Of a stretch of 64,000 bases of DNA, positions 21,628-33,052 are shown one piece after another (within the stretch, counting starts at the first letter, position 1; each line of letters starts with the position of its first letter). The stretch is from Scalesia atractyloides (Eukaryota; Streptophyta; Magnoliopsida; Asterales; Asteraceae). A model generated the notes under the pieces. The model did not search any database. It worked only from the letters and a program-made list of their open reading frames with translations, and was not told the DNA's origin. Where the stretch lies: assembly GCA_947069175.1 (NCBI GenBank), contig CAMTDV010000013.1, forward strand, positions 30,817,857 to 30,881,856, written 5' to 3'. Made by a program: the position numbers and the translations under genes.

Positions 21628-22960
21628 ATGGCCACTAATTCTATATTTACAGGTATGTTTCCTCGTGATAGAGGAAGAGAAGAAACTCTTCCAATAGAGG
21701 AAGAGGTAGAAACAGACAGGATATAGTCCTGGCTCAAATGGGAAATAAAAGGCTAATAGCATCAAATATAGCTTCTAGCTCAAATGCTATCCAAAGCAGT
21801 ATAAATACTCTAGATATCCTAATTGATCCAAGCGATCCTCTTTATGAAAAGATCATGGCTATAATAAAAGCCGGAAAAGAAGAAGAAGCCTCAAAGGCCC
21901 CTTCATACGCGGCAGTGGCCCAAGACAATGATGAAGATGAGTCTTGGCTCATAACAGAAAGACAAAAGAAAATAATTCTTTTGAATCATGAAGATGAAAA
22001 ATATTTCGACGACCCTTGGGGTCTAATGCAGAAATATATGGAACCAGCTTCGTATGATGTGCCTTCCTATACGACAAGGTAATATTATGAAAATATCCTT
22101 TGGTTAACGGAAACAGCTGAGATTAGACATTTCTTCCCAAGTGAAAGGGAAAATAATATGTATAATTTCAGCAAAATCTTCATAAAGACAATTATTTCTC
22201 CACAAAAGTGGGGATTAAGTACCTTAAAAGAAAGGGAATTTATATACCCTAAAACAAATAATAGACATACTTATAAGTACAACTACTGGGATTATATTCA
22301 GAGTTTTGAAAAATGCTTATTTTATGAAAATCCAAAAAAGAAGCATTCATGGTTTATAAAAATCAGTGATAATGTTTTTAAGCAAGGAATACCCTGCTGG
22401 TTTCAAAAGTGGTTCATTTCATATGGACCTACAGTTCAAATTCTCCCTGAACCATTCAAAAGTTTATATTTAGAATGGGTCAGTTTATCTCCAAACCTTT
22501 TAGAAGCGGAGTATAACAAAACTTGGTTTGAAGGAATAGCTTCAAGTATTTCTTTATAGAATTTTCGATCCCATGGATTTGGAGATGGAAGCCAACTACA
22601 GGATATACCCTAAGAGATAATTTTCCATGCCTAAAAAGAACTTGTTATACCAAGTTCTGGACAAAAATGATAAGGGTAAAAGAGTCCACCAAGCTTCTTG
22701 AAGGTCAAGAAACCGTGGATCTAATTAATTCAAGGATAGAATATTATAAGTCCCAGATCTCAAAGAAGCAACAAAGGCAGCTCCCTCGCCCTTTTGAGCA
22801 AATTTCTAGAAGGCTCATCACCAACAATCAAGAGATCTCAAAAGCTGATATAATAAAGTCTTATATGGAGGAAATGAAAAAAGAGCTTAAAAAAACATTT
22901 CCCAACAGGAAGCTCTTCAAAGGCCATCTCCATCTCTTCAAACAACCAAGAAGATTATAG
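21628..22960 (+). pseudogene. Pararetrovirus downstream ORF (ORF2-like), broken
   Basis: From the ATG at 21628 the frames 21628-21726, 21738-22082, 22158-22559 and 22667-22960 follow closely and seem to be one former ORF of about 440 codons with stops and frameshifts between. Features seen: an Ala-rich PSYAAVAQDNDEDESW segment, a Trp/Tyr-rich middle part (PCWFQKWFISYGP), and a basic, Lys-rich C-terminal part with coiled-coil character. No enzymatic motif is visible. A second ORF of unknown function downstream of RNase H is reported for florendovirus-type genomes, which guides this call. Confidence 0.5.
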
Positions 22961-23157
22961 TCAATTCTCTTGTTTAGCAGGAGAAGCTCAACCTACTGAA
23001 AAAATAGATGATAAAGCTCTTGATGCCCAAGTAGAGGAATACTTGGCAAACATGAAAGATGAGTATGGGGACCCTCATGGAGAATCCTCCCAAAACAAAC
23101 CCAAAAAAGAAAAATAAGAAAAATAAAAGAAATAATAGATGTCCCTCATCATATAAG

Positions 23158-23345
23158 GGAATCTCTGCAAAAGCAATGTTCATAGTGGGAATCTCTGCAA
23201 CAATAGGCTTTTATAGCCTTTTCTTCACAAGTGGGAATCTCTACTTTAATAGGCCACCACATGGATAATAAATAATGTAATTTGTTTTGGAATTTTATGA
23301 TGTATTCTCTATATAAATAGGAGGTTTGTTGTAGGCAGGGACACA
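23158..23345 (+). promoter_or_regulatory. Pararetrovirus promoter region
   Basis: A TATA box (TATATAAATA, 23310-23319) lies after three copies of the motif GGGAATCTCT at about 23158, 23189 and 23232. Transcription would start near 23345 and give a leader of about 475 nt to the primer site at 23820, a length usual for pararetroviruses. No matching sequence is present upstream of the right arm or in the left arm, so this is the only viral promoter in the locus. It points to the right, away from the palindrome. Confidence 0.6.
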
Positions 23346-23655
23346 CCAATTCTTAGCACCTCTCTTTCTTTCTTACTTTGTATCTTGGACTTTCTCTTGA
23401 TAAATAAAAGTCTTCAAGCTTTGAAGTCTCTTGGGTTGTTTTGAAGTTTCTTCGGTGTTCAAGTAAGATGTTTCCTAAACCCAATTTAAAGTTTGTTAAT
23501 ATATAAACTATGATGGGCTAAGCCCATAAAGCATTGAATGATGGCCTAAATAATACCCCTTTAAAGAAATGGTCCTAATATTATGAGTAAGTTTTTGTAA
23601 ATGTTAAAACAATAAACTGGTAAGGTTAGAATTATAAACTGGAAGATCTAAGGGA
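23346..23655 (+). other. Pararetrovirus leader with poly(A) signal
   Basis: AATAAA at 23403-23408 lies about 60 bp after the proposed start site. In pararetroviruses a poly(A) signal just after the start yields terminally redundant pregenomic RNA when read on the second pass. The rest of the stretch has no ORF of note. Confidence 0.5.
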
Positions 23656-23885
23656 ACCTCGTCTGTGTGCTTTCCACTTTTAAGCAAAATTAAGGGAAAT
23701 TATGACGCATGACCGGTTTTAATTTACCTTATAATTCCAAACAATTTATGATTTTGTAAAATTAATCCTTTAGACAGTTTATAATTTTGTAAAACTTATT
23801 CCTGATACTCATTATTTATGGTATCAGAGCCATGGAATTAAAGGAGGGTGTATGTTATTTATGTTATGGTTCAATGCTTTACAGG
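23656..23885 (+). repeat. Direct terminal repeat of the pararetrovirus unit
   Basis: CCTCGTCTGTGTGCTTTCC through the primer site (TGGTATCAGAGCC, 23820-23832) and on to GGTTCAATGCTTTAC repeats 15822-16046 with a few changes. It shows that the right copy is more than one full circle of the viral genome, linearised near the leader. Similarity ends at about 23885. Confidence 0.8.
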
Positions 23886-23910
23886 CTAAGATAATATAAA
23901 CTGGAAGTGG

Positions 23911-23913
<3 letters not shown>

Positions 23914-23962
<49 letters not shown>
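23914..23962. repeat. (TA)n microsatellite at the right edge of V
   Basis: An uninterrupted run of AT dinucleotides about 48 bp long lies 30 bp beyond the end of viral similarity. A similar tract (10427-10465) lies near the left edge. Confidence 0.9.
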
Positions 23963-23966
<4 letters not shown>

Positions 23967-25159
23967 AATGGTTAAAATAGGAACCATATTTTTGTTTATT
24001 TATGTGCATTTGTCTTTTTAAAATGAAAACAATTGTGCAGGAGGGATAACATTGTAAAATCACCACCCTTGTACTTCCTGGTGCAACACATCAATCTATC
24101 TCACCTTCATATCTCACCTCACACATTCGTTCCTCTCACTCATTTTCACAAATCTTCCACTCTTTCAAAAAAAAAAAACCCTTCACATAAGGAGAAAACA
24201 ATCAAATGAAGAAAGGAAGGGCGAGCACAAGCTGGGGGTTTTTGTTGTGTTCTCCCCAAAAAAGTTGGGAGGATTTATGTGTCATATTATACGACTTACA
24301 TTTTTTGTTGGTAAAAATACATGGTTTGTGTTCGCTTATTTAAATTGGTGTAAAGAATGTCGAGATTTTTATATGGGGTGATCTGATGATTTTTATTTGT
24401 TTTTCTGAATTTTAATCGTGGTATAACTGGGGCATGAGATCAGAATCAAAGGTCAAGAAGAAAGCATCGGGTTGTAGAGTCTTCAGACGATAGTGAATAC
24501 CCATCATTTTGGATTGGGATAAAAACACTTGAATACAACCCCATTTTGAAAAATTGCTTATGTTGTATGTCCTTTGTATGTATGTATGTGCGACTCCAAT
24601 GAGGCTTCTTTTTACTTCCTTACATTTCAAAAAGGAAATTTAAAGGCGAAGAAAAAATTAAGCCGCAAATTCATAGACTCTTCATATGAGAGTGAATATG
24701 GCATGGGAGAAGAGGATTTAATAACAGGAAAAAAGCAAAAAGCTCCAACAAAAAGAATGAAAATGCCGATGAGTACCGCCTAAAAACAACGCCATAGAAA
24801 GGGGGTTACATATAAAAGAGGTGAGTCCAAATGATACAACTTTCGTGTAACTTTTAAGAAAGGGCATGTAAACTAAATTTACATTGTGTTTTTGTGTTTT
24901 TACATAGGGTAAATTAGTCTAGGTAAATGACTACAGGTTTGATATGCAAGGCAACTCGGTAAATGACTACAGGTTTTTACATAGAGTCAGACTACGAAGA
25001 TGCATTCAACTGATGATTACAGAGATGTACCTAACTCATGATTACTGGGAACTACACAACAAAGATCACGAAGATAGCCCTAGGGGTTTTGACCTGCCTT
25101 TAGATGACGAAATGAAGATGGGTGTTATGTGAAGTCCTAAAGGGCACTAGTAAGTGTGT
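23963..25159 (+). other. Non-coding part of a MULE-like element
   Basis: After the AT tract comes GGGAATGGTTAAAATAGGAA, a sequence that could be a transposon end. An A-rich stretch and short frames (24574-24783, 24944-25132) without recognisable domains follow. Because the next 580 bp encode MULE transposase remnants, I treat this as the decayed 5' part of the same element. No matching terminal inverted repeat was found. Confidence 0.3.
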
Positions 25160-25739
25160 TGAAGGGTGACACGATACGGTTGGTGTCGTTCTCATTTCAG
25201 TGGCAGGGCTAAGTGTGACATCCTATTGAACAACATATATGAGGTGTTCAATAGGCGGTTAGTTGGAGGAAGAGACAAACCAATAATTACATGTTTAGAT
25301 TTCATAAGAGTTTACATGACCAAACGAAATGTTAAGAAAATTATTGCTAAATCAATTAGACCATTAACTCCCCATGCTACTCATGTGTTCAACAAGATAA
25401 AGGAAGAAGCATCAGCTAACCGTGTTGATGGTGGATGCTGATCATTACCAATTGAATAGTACAAGATCTCAATGTGTGGTAGATGTAAAAGAGAAAACAT
25501 GTACTTGCAGTAAATGGGATTTGACTGGATTGCCATGTAAACATACAGTTGCTGCTATATGGGACATGGCTAGAAATGATATCAGGGCAGGTATTCCAAA
25601 AGAGTGGGTATCAGAGGTGTATTGGTTGGATAGATGGAAAAAGATTTATGAGAATGCCATAGAACCAATCCCTGGGCTAGACAATTGGAGACCATCTAGA
25701 AGTCCAACTACATTGACTCCTCCAAAACACCATAAGTAA
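25160..25739 (+). pseudogene. MULE transposase C-terminal fragment with SWIM zinc finger
   Basis: Two frames that overlap by a frameshift at 25422-25441 encode the end of a Mutator-like transposase. The first (25166-25441) has the segment KCDILLNNIYEVFN typical of plant MULE transposases. The second (25422-25739) has the SWIM-type zinc finger, CTCSKWDLTGLPCKH, about residues 29-43, followed by a WLDRWKKIYENAI tail. Intact MULE transposases have roughly 600-900 residues, so at most a third remains and the DDE catalytic core is missing. It would have cut and joined transposon ends in the nucleus. The fragment ends shortly before copia element D. Confidence 0.75.
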
Positions 25740-25810
25740 GTAACCTTACATGCACTTCTACTTATAGGATGTTCCAAAATTTGACGGATGCAATTATAAC
25801 TGTATAATTG

Positions 25811-26530
25811 TGTTGGAATTGAACCCTAAAAAAGAACACATGATAGAAAGCCAAAATATACTACAACCTCTGATTCTAATAATCATAAAACATCTGCTAG
25901 AGTCAAGCTCTGCTGAAGACAAAATGTCAAAGGTCTGCCATAGAAAAACACTGTTGAAGACTAAAGCTAAAGCTCTGCCAAGGCAAAATTATGTTGAAGA
26001 CTAAAGCTAAAGGTCTGCCAAGGCAAAACTCTGTTAAAGACTAAAGCTAAAGGTCAAGGCAAAACTTTGTTGAAGACTAAAGCTAAAGGTCTGCCAAGGC
26101 AAAACTCTGCTGAATGCCAACAGAGGATGTCTCATCAGTGTTTTCTATCAGTCTTTGTAATGTTTAGTTATAGCAGTGGTTAGCTTAGCAGATATTGTTA
26201 GTTTGTTAATTTTGTTAGATGTCGCTTTCCTGCTGACATCATCCTAAGATGCTCAGTGGTTAGAATTTTAGTATAAATAGAACATGCTTGTAGATCACTT
26301 TTCATCACTTATCAATCTAATATTCTTCTTTACATTCTGTACGAACAAATCAGTGATCTTAGGCTGAGGGGGAGATTGTGAGTTATACGCAAGTGAATCA
26401 CGAAAGCATGATAAATCTCTCAATTGTTATGAATCAAAGTTCATCATTCCGCTGCATTTACATCTGATTTATCGTCTTTTATTTTTCATCTTTAGAACTT
26501 TCATAACAGTTTCAAACTCAGATCCTAACA
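25811..26530 (+). repeat. 5' LTR of element D
   Basis: 720 bp from TGTTGGAATTGAACCC to CCTAACA, followed by the primer site. A tandem array of about five 40-bp units (GAAGACTAAAGCTAAAGGTC...) fills 25911-26110. A TATA box (TATAAATA) is at 26272-26279. The 3' LTR at 37343 shows the same structure. Confidence 0.85.
26272..26279 (+). promoter_or_regulatory. TATA box in the D LTR
   Basis: TATAAATA, with a related TATAAATA at 37780-37787 in the 3' LTR. Confidence 0.55.
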
Positions 26531-26532
26531 AT

Positions 26533-26544
26533 TGGTATCAGAGC
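26533..26544 (+). other. Primer binding site of element D
   Basis: TGGTATCAGAGC two bases after the LTR end, exact complement of the initiator tRNA-Met 3' end. Confidence 0.85.
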
Positions 26545-26689
26545 TTGGTCAATAAAATTTGATTTACAATCAATTTGATTTGAATAGATCAGCTCTCACT
26601 GCTAATTCGGTTTGTTCGTCTTTATTGAAAACAAAGTTTAATTACATTTTCAAAGTTTTTAAACAAAAATCTATTTGTAAACAATCAGA

Positions 26690-29278
26690 ATGTCGCACAC
26701 TTCACAAGATCCTCATAACACCAGAAATATGTTTAAACCACTGATCCTTTTCAGATCTGAGTATAATATCTGGTAAAAACGGATGGGTCATGTCCTTGCT
26801 CAGCAAAACACCGATTGCTGAAAGTCGGTCATTTTTAGACCTCATGTTCCAATGATACCGAGTACAGAGGACCCTAAAGTCCAAGTACCAAAGAATCCTG
26901 AAAATTATTTCGAACAAGATTTCCAATAAATCGAGCTAGATGCAAAGGCATTTAGCATCGTGGCCTCTGCACTGCCAAACGATATCTATGCTGGCATGTT
27001 GCATTGCAACAGTGCAAAGGAATTATGGGATGCTTTAAAAGAGAAATTCGGTGGGACTGAGGAAGTGATCGAACATAATAGATAAGTTTTAATCAACAAT
27101 ACGAAATGATTTGTCATGTAAAGGAGAGTCATTAACCCAACAGTTTGAAAGGTTTAGCTATCTCATTAGTGAGCTTAAACTGTTTAATGTTACGTTTGCA
27201 AATTCGACTTTAAATAGTCGTTTTCTTATATAATTACCAGACAAGTGGGACACTATAGCTTTTGTAACTCAAAATTCAGTTGGGTTTAAAGAAATGAGTC
27301 TAACACAGCTTCATGGTAGGCTCCTCGCTTATGAGAGGGAGCTAAACCAGAAAAAGAAGCTACATGAATCTGGCAAGGTGGCTGATGACTATGCATTTGG
27401 TAGTATAACACTTTTTGGCCAAGAAGAAGTCACTGGCAATAGTAAGGATCAGAGTTATGATCATTTCATTGATATAACTTCTGGTGGTAATTTCAACTCC
27501 AACCCTTACACACCTAATTATGCATTTGCTGCTAATGGGGAAAGCCAAACTTCTGATAACTTATGCTTTGAGTTGAATGACCTTCAACATTTTGACCCTT
27601 CAGATTTAGAAGAGATGGATATTTTGCACCAGTTAGCTCTATTAAGTGCTAGGGCTAACAAATATTACAAGAGAACTGGTAGAAAGTTTCCAGGGTTGCA
27701 TAGGGGATTAAAAGTTGGGCTAGATAAGTCAAAGATTAAATGTTTCAAGTGTAATAAGCTAGGTCATTTTGCTAGAGAATGTAGGTCGCAAACATCTGGA
27801 CCAATTATCACACATCCTAGCCCTAGACCTCAAAATATTGTCCATTATTCCCAATATACCCCTGCTCCACATATGCAAAACACTGCTCATTTTGCACACC
27901 CTGCTACCACTATTCCTGTGCAATATGTTCAAACCACTGTTCATCAAATTCAATATGTTCAAGCACCAGTCCTCAGGTTCAAATGTAACCTACACAACAA
28001 GTTACTCAAACCACTACTTAGGCAGAGGTTAATCAACAAAGCTTCTTTACTCAGGGCTCTACTGATTGGAGTAGTTTGCCTAAGGATCTGACTGATGAAA
28101 ACTTTGCTCTAATTGCTGACACTGAAAAGAAACAAAATGAATTTTGCTTTATGGCATTAGAGTCTATAGTTGAGGGTGTTGATTTAGGAAGTGGAGCCTA
28201 AGTCTGTTGTGTCTGATGTTCATGATGAAACAGTTGTTACAAAAGAAAATGTTGATGAAGATTTGAAACCTCTGTTTGACCCATGGGATGCCAGTGTTTG
28301 TGAAGATGAATGTGATTGTGCCATAATGGCTACTACTAAGGTATCTCCTCAGGTCTTAAAAGATCTATGTTCAGATAAATTCATCATAGCTTTTGCTAAC
28401 ATAAAAGAGGTGAATGAAAACCTTAGGAACAAGATTTTAGATGATGAATTGCAGTTTGAAAAGCTTTCAAAAGAGCTAAAAACTAAATTGTTTGAAAAAG
28501 AATCTGAAATCAACAGCTTAAAACATGAAGCTAGCATAACCAAGGACCAACTCCAAACTATGATAGAAAAATATTAAGTTTGCAAAAAGGAGTTGAATCC
28601 ACCTAAATCACTTGTGAAAAATGGGTGGAATTCTGTAAAGGTTATGAGATTTTGTTAGAAAACCAGGTCAAGAGTAACACAAAATTTGGCATTGGTTTCA
28701 AAGAAATTGACCAAATTTCTGAAAATGTTACTGGAAATGATTCTTCTGTGGTTGAAATTGTTCCAGCAAACTTGGCTAGTCAAGAAATCAAAGTCACTGA
28801 TAAAAATGGAAATAATTTTTTTTAGAAAGACATGAGGGATCCTCAACTTTTGAGGAGATTGAGAAATATCAATGTAACATTCTTGAAATTTTCAAGCCAA
28901 TGGATTGATCAATGTAACATTCTTGAAAATTTCAAGCCAATGGATATTTCAACCACAGAAGGTGTCAAAGCACCAAAGGCAAGAATCATTCCCATAACAG
29001 ATTTACCAGCAGATGTTACAACAGCTGCTGATAAAAAGTTTAAAAAAGGGAAAAAGAAAGAAAAGACCAAAAACCTATTTTGTGATTTCTGTGAAAAGAA
29101 GAACCATGTTACCAAAAACTGCTTTCTTCTAAAAGCTTATGACATTAACAAAACAAGTGTGGTCATTGATTCTCCAAACTGCATAATATGTAATAAAACA
29201 AATCATAAAACTCAAGAATGTGTTTATCTCAAAAAGTTTGATGTGAAAAAGAATGAGTATAAATCCAAAACACTGTAG
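26690..29278 (+). pseudogene. gag of copia element D, multiply broken
   Basis: The start MSHTSQDPHNT (26690) is soon followed by stops. A readable stretch with SAKELWDALKEKFGG (about 27014-27058) matches the copia gag (UBN2-type) region. The longest open frame, 27294-28091, ends gag proper with the zinc knuckle CFKCNKLGHFAREC (about 27743-27784). Frames at 28191-28577 (coiled-coil character), 28625-28825 and 28832-29278 continue the C-terminal extension. The last has two more Cys/His clusters, FCDFCEKKNHVTKNC and CIICNKTNHKTQEC. A small duplication is visible: GATCAATGTAACATTCTTGA and nearby text repeat at about 28867 and 28909. The layout parallels element B. Confidence 0.78.
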
Positions 29279-30798
29279 AGTTCAAAGACTAGTACTTCAA
29301 AAGGAAAGTCTGAACAGACCTTTGTGCCTATTGAAACACCTGTTACCAAAGCACTGCACAAAACCTCTGCTCCCAGAGAGGTGCAGGTAACAGATGCACC
29401 ACCTACCAACCAGTACCCAAGATGATATGGCCAACGAACTTACCAAAAGGTACCTCTTAGTTATAAGGGTTACAAAAGGCCCTCAAAACCAAGAGTAAAT
29501 AGGCATCCTCATGTTTACTATCATCTGATAGGAGATGGGTCTCAACAGATGTTACAAAGATCTGTTCAAACCTCTGCCCATTCTTCTGAATTTGAGACTG
29601 ACTTGTCTTTGACCCCTTCTAAAGCCAATTTGGCTTTGGAAACCCACCTCAACTAATTAATTACCACTGTGCAGGGAGCTTCTACTTGCCTTGATAGTTC
29701 ATGGTATGTAGATAGTGGAGGCTCCAGGCACATGACAGGATGTAGAGCCCTTCTCAAAGACTTCATGGCTCATGAAGGGGGTGATATATCCTTTGGTAAT
29801 AATTCAAAAGGGAAGGTGCTTAGGTCATGAATTGTTCAGGATGGGAAACTCAAATTTGAAAATATCAATCTTATTGACAATCTGAAATATAATCTTCTTA
29901 GTGTTTCATAAATGAGTGACAAGGGATACGGGTCATTCTTCACTAAGAAAGCTTGTCAGATTGTTGGGCCAGAAGTAGTTAAAAAGATTGATCAAATCAT
30001 AGCTGAAAGTAAAGCACAACTTGTTGCTCATAGGAATGGCACTATGTATGTGGTTGATATGTTGAAGGATAATCCAATGACGGATGCTTGTCTATTCTCA
30101 GCTGCCTCTAACGAAGAGACATAACTATGGCACAGAAGACTTGGGCACACAAATCTGACAACTATCACCACACTCTCTAAACAAGGCCTTGTAAGAGGTC
30201 TACCACAAAAACGTTTCACAAGAGATGAACATTGTATTTCCTGTTTAAAAGGAAAACAACATAAAAGTTCATACAAGCCCATTTGTGAGTCCAAAACAAG
30301 TCAATGCTTACAATTGTTGCATATGGACTTGTTTGGCCCTGTAAAAATCATGATCCTTAAACAAAAAAGGTATTGCCTTGTTATTATTGATATTTTTCTA
30401 GGTTTACTTGAACTTACTTTTTGCACTCCAAGGATGAGACTGCAGGTATCTTGCAGGGATTTGTGAAACAAGTTGAAAAGCAATTTGAACTGATAGTAAA
30501 AGTCTTCAGGAGTGACAATGGCACAAAGTTTAAAAATAAGGAGTTGGATGAGTTGTGTGTGTCAAAAGGAATTGTAAGGCAACAGAACATTCGAAGAACA
30601 GTAGAACAAAATGGGGTGGTTGAAAGGAAAAACAAAACTTTAATTGAAGCTGCTAGAACCATGCTTGCAGACTCTAGTTTACCCTTGTACTTTTGGGCAG
30701 AGGCTGTAAACACTGCTTTCTATGTTCAAAACAGAGTTTTGATCAAACCCAGGCATCAATCCACTGCTTATAAACTCTGTTCACGATCAAACCACTGA
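29279..30798 (+). pseudogene. Protease-integrase part of element D pol, broken
   Basis: A linker is followed by the protease motif SSWYVDSGGSRHMTG near 29695. Stops occur at about 29829 and 29909. The pre-integrase zinc part reads LWHRRLGHTN, then CISCLKGKQH (about 30127-30260). The first integrase acidic position is near 30388 (VIIDIF), with a frameshift after it. The frame 30421-30798 holds the second and third acidic sites, FRSDNGTKF and NGVVERKNKT. The canonical YSRFTW stretch after the first Asp is damaged. Such a copy could not supply integrase. Confidence 0.8.
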
Positions 30799-31520
30799 GC
30801 TCATACTTTAAAATTTTGGTTGCCCATGTTTCATTTTAAATCTAAAAGATTCAATTTCAAAATTTGCAGCCAAAGTAGATTGTGGTTATTTTCTGGGATA
30901 CTCAACCACTGCTAAAGCCTACAGAGTCTTTAATTCAAGGACTAGGTGTGTGGAAGAGACTTTGAATGTTAAGTTCAATGAACTTTCTTCATTGAAAATC
31001 CTAGCAAATCCTGCTGAACTCTTTTTTTTAAACAAATTTACTTTTGAAGTTGTGTCTGTCAAGACTGACCCTGCAGGTACACCACAGTCTCCACAACAAG
31101 ACTATGGGTATAACATTGTGATTCCACAATATAAAGTCACTTCCACAATCAGAGGAACAGATGCTATTCACAGCTGTGACAACTCTGCCACTACTGGATC
31201 AACCACTGCTGATCCTTAATCCTCTGCTGATAAAAGTCCAAACACTATGGATAAAAGTCAACATGGTTTCACATCTCTCCCACCAATACCTCCACCTCCA
31301 CCTGCATTTCAAACAGATGTTGGCTCTTCAAAATTGCCAACAGATGTTAGCTTAGATGATTCACATCTGCAGCCTTCACCTCAAAATGCCATTATTGCAT
31401 ATAAGGGAGATCGAATCTACCTTAAAAACCATCCTTCTGATCTAATCATTGGCAACATCAATGAAGGGGTGCTCACTAGAAATCAATACCAAAAAAATTG
31501 TCTTTTTGTTGGTTTCCTAT
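30799..31520 (+). pseudogene. Integrase C-terminus and linker of element D
   Basis: Frames 30950-31219 and 31247-31735 carry a Pro/Ser/Thr-rich linker between integrase and RT, preceded by decayed text encoding the FLGYSTTAKAYRVFN-like end of the copia integrase near 30890-30935. A stop at 31217 and a frame change break it. No separate function. Confidence 0.55.
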
Positions 31521-33052
31521 CTCTCACACAACCTGTCAAGTACCAAGAGGCACTAAAAGACAACAGTTGGGTAGAAGCCATGCAAGAAGATTTCCTTCAA
31601 TTTAAAGACAATAAGTATGGGAAACCATTGCCAAATGATGTAAGTCCAATTGGCACAAAATTTATCTTCAAAAACAAAATTGATGAAAGGGGTATTGTTG
31701 TTAAAAATAAATCTAGGCTTATGGTTCAAGGTTAAAGACAGGAAGAAGGCATTGACTACGATGAAACTTTTACTCCTGTAGCAAGATTAGAAGCTATCAG
31801 ACTATTCTTAGCCTTTGCTGCCAAACCCAACATCAAAGTGTTTCAAATGGATATCAAAAGTACGTTCTTGTATGGTAAGATCAAAGAGGAGGTATATGTT
31901 TGTTAATCTCCTGGCTTTGAAGATGCATTTTATCCTGATCATGTCTACAAGCTTAATAAAGCTTTGTATGGCTTGAAACAAGCACCAAGAGCCTGGTATG
32001 AAACTCTTTCCACCTTTCTCTTATCCATTGGTTTTACAAGGGGTAAAATTGACAAAACTTTATTTTTGAAATGGAGAGGAAAAGATTTTATGCTTGTCCA
32101 AATCTATGTGGTTGACATCATTTTTGGATCCACATGCACTGCCATGTGTGAAGAGTTCAAACAACTCATGGCAGCAGAGTTTGAAATGAGTGAAATGGGT
32201 GAACTCCATTGTTTTCTTGGTCTCCAAGTAAAACAATTGCAAAATGGTACATTCATTCACCAAAGTAAATATGTCAAAGAACTACTTACAAAATTTGATA
32301 TGAATGATTGTAAACCATGTAGCACACCCATGGCCACCACAAAGCTTGCCACTGTTGATGACAAAGATGACTTGATTGATCAAACTCTTTATAGAAGCAT
32401 GATAGGTTCTTTACTATACCTAACTGCATCAAGGCCAGACATCATGTTTGCAACATGTGTTTGCGCCAGATCCTAGTCAGCACCTAGGAAGTCCAGTCTC
32501 ATTGCTGTAAAAAGGATATTCAGATACATAAAAGGTGCTCCCACACTTGGTATCTAGTATCCAGCTAATGGAAATATTGAGCTTTCAGGTTATTCAGACA
32601 GTGATTTTGTTGGATGTCACACCACAAGGAAGTCAACTTCAGGAGGCTGTCAATTCCTAGGCAATTGTTTAGTGTCTTGGCAGAGCAAAAAACAAGCTGC
32701 AATATCAACATCCACAGCAGAGGCTGAGTATATTGCTACTGCAAGCTGCACTGCTCAACTCCTATGGCTTCAAAATCAATTGCTGGATTTTGGTGTAACT
32801 GCTCTAAAGACTCCTCTTATGTTGGATAGTCAAGCAGCAGCTGAAAACATCATAAAAAATCCAATCTCTCATTCTACCACAAAGCACATTAACATCAGAC
32901 ATCACTTTGTGAGGGATTGCTATGAAAATGGTTTGATTTCTCTGCATCATGTTCCAACTAACGATCAACTGGCAGATGTTCTAACCAAAGCATTAGATAC
33001 ATCTACCTTTGAAAGTCTGATCTCTAGGATTGGTATGCTAAACATGGAATAA
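31521..33052 (+). pseudogene. Reverse transcriptase-RNase H of element D, mutated active site
   Basis: The RT begins near WVEAMQEDFLQF (about 31569). Stops occur at about 31735 and 31905. The frame 31964-32476 contains LYGLKQAPRAWY and the catalytic position, where YVDD reads YVVD (32105-32116): the first of the two metal-binding Asp is replaced by Val. A stop near 32475 precedes the RNase H part. That part reads SGYSDSDFVGC near 32586-32620, then SWQSKKQAAISTSTAEAEY in the frame 32672-33052, and ends properly in a TAA. RT would make cDNA in the particle; this copy is dead for two independent reasons. Confidence 0.85.

Larger units (their letters stand above)
10678..23885. mobile_element. Element V: endogenous pararetrovirus, inverted duplication
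   Basis: This is an old integrated copy of a Caulimoviridae-type plant DNA virus. The left arm (about 10678-15735) reads on the minus strand from the primer site to the RT-RNase H border. The right arm (about 15740-20848) is its mirror image on the plus strand and continues to 23885, giving slightly more than one genome length (primer site to primer site, 15984 to 23822, about 7.84 kb). Gene order is movement protein, coat protein, protease, RT, RNase H, then a downstream ORF. A single long fused ORF plus ORF2 fits the florendovirus/petuvirus-like group best, but genus is inference. Every gene is broken in both arms. Pararetroviruses encode no integrase, so insertion was presumably by host repair. 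Confidence 0.85.

Noticed and set aside
23963..24000. MULE terminal inverted repeat at the AT tract
   Set aside because: The sequence GGGAATGGTTAAAATAGG looks like a transposon end, but I found no matching inverted partner or target duplication.
24944..25739. Host gene with SWIM zinc finger
   Set aside because: The domain set and broken frames fit a MULE transposase remnant; no full-length gene structure is visible.
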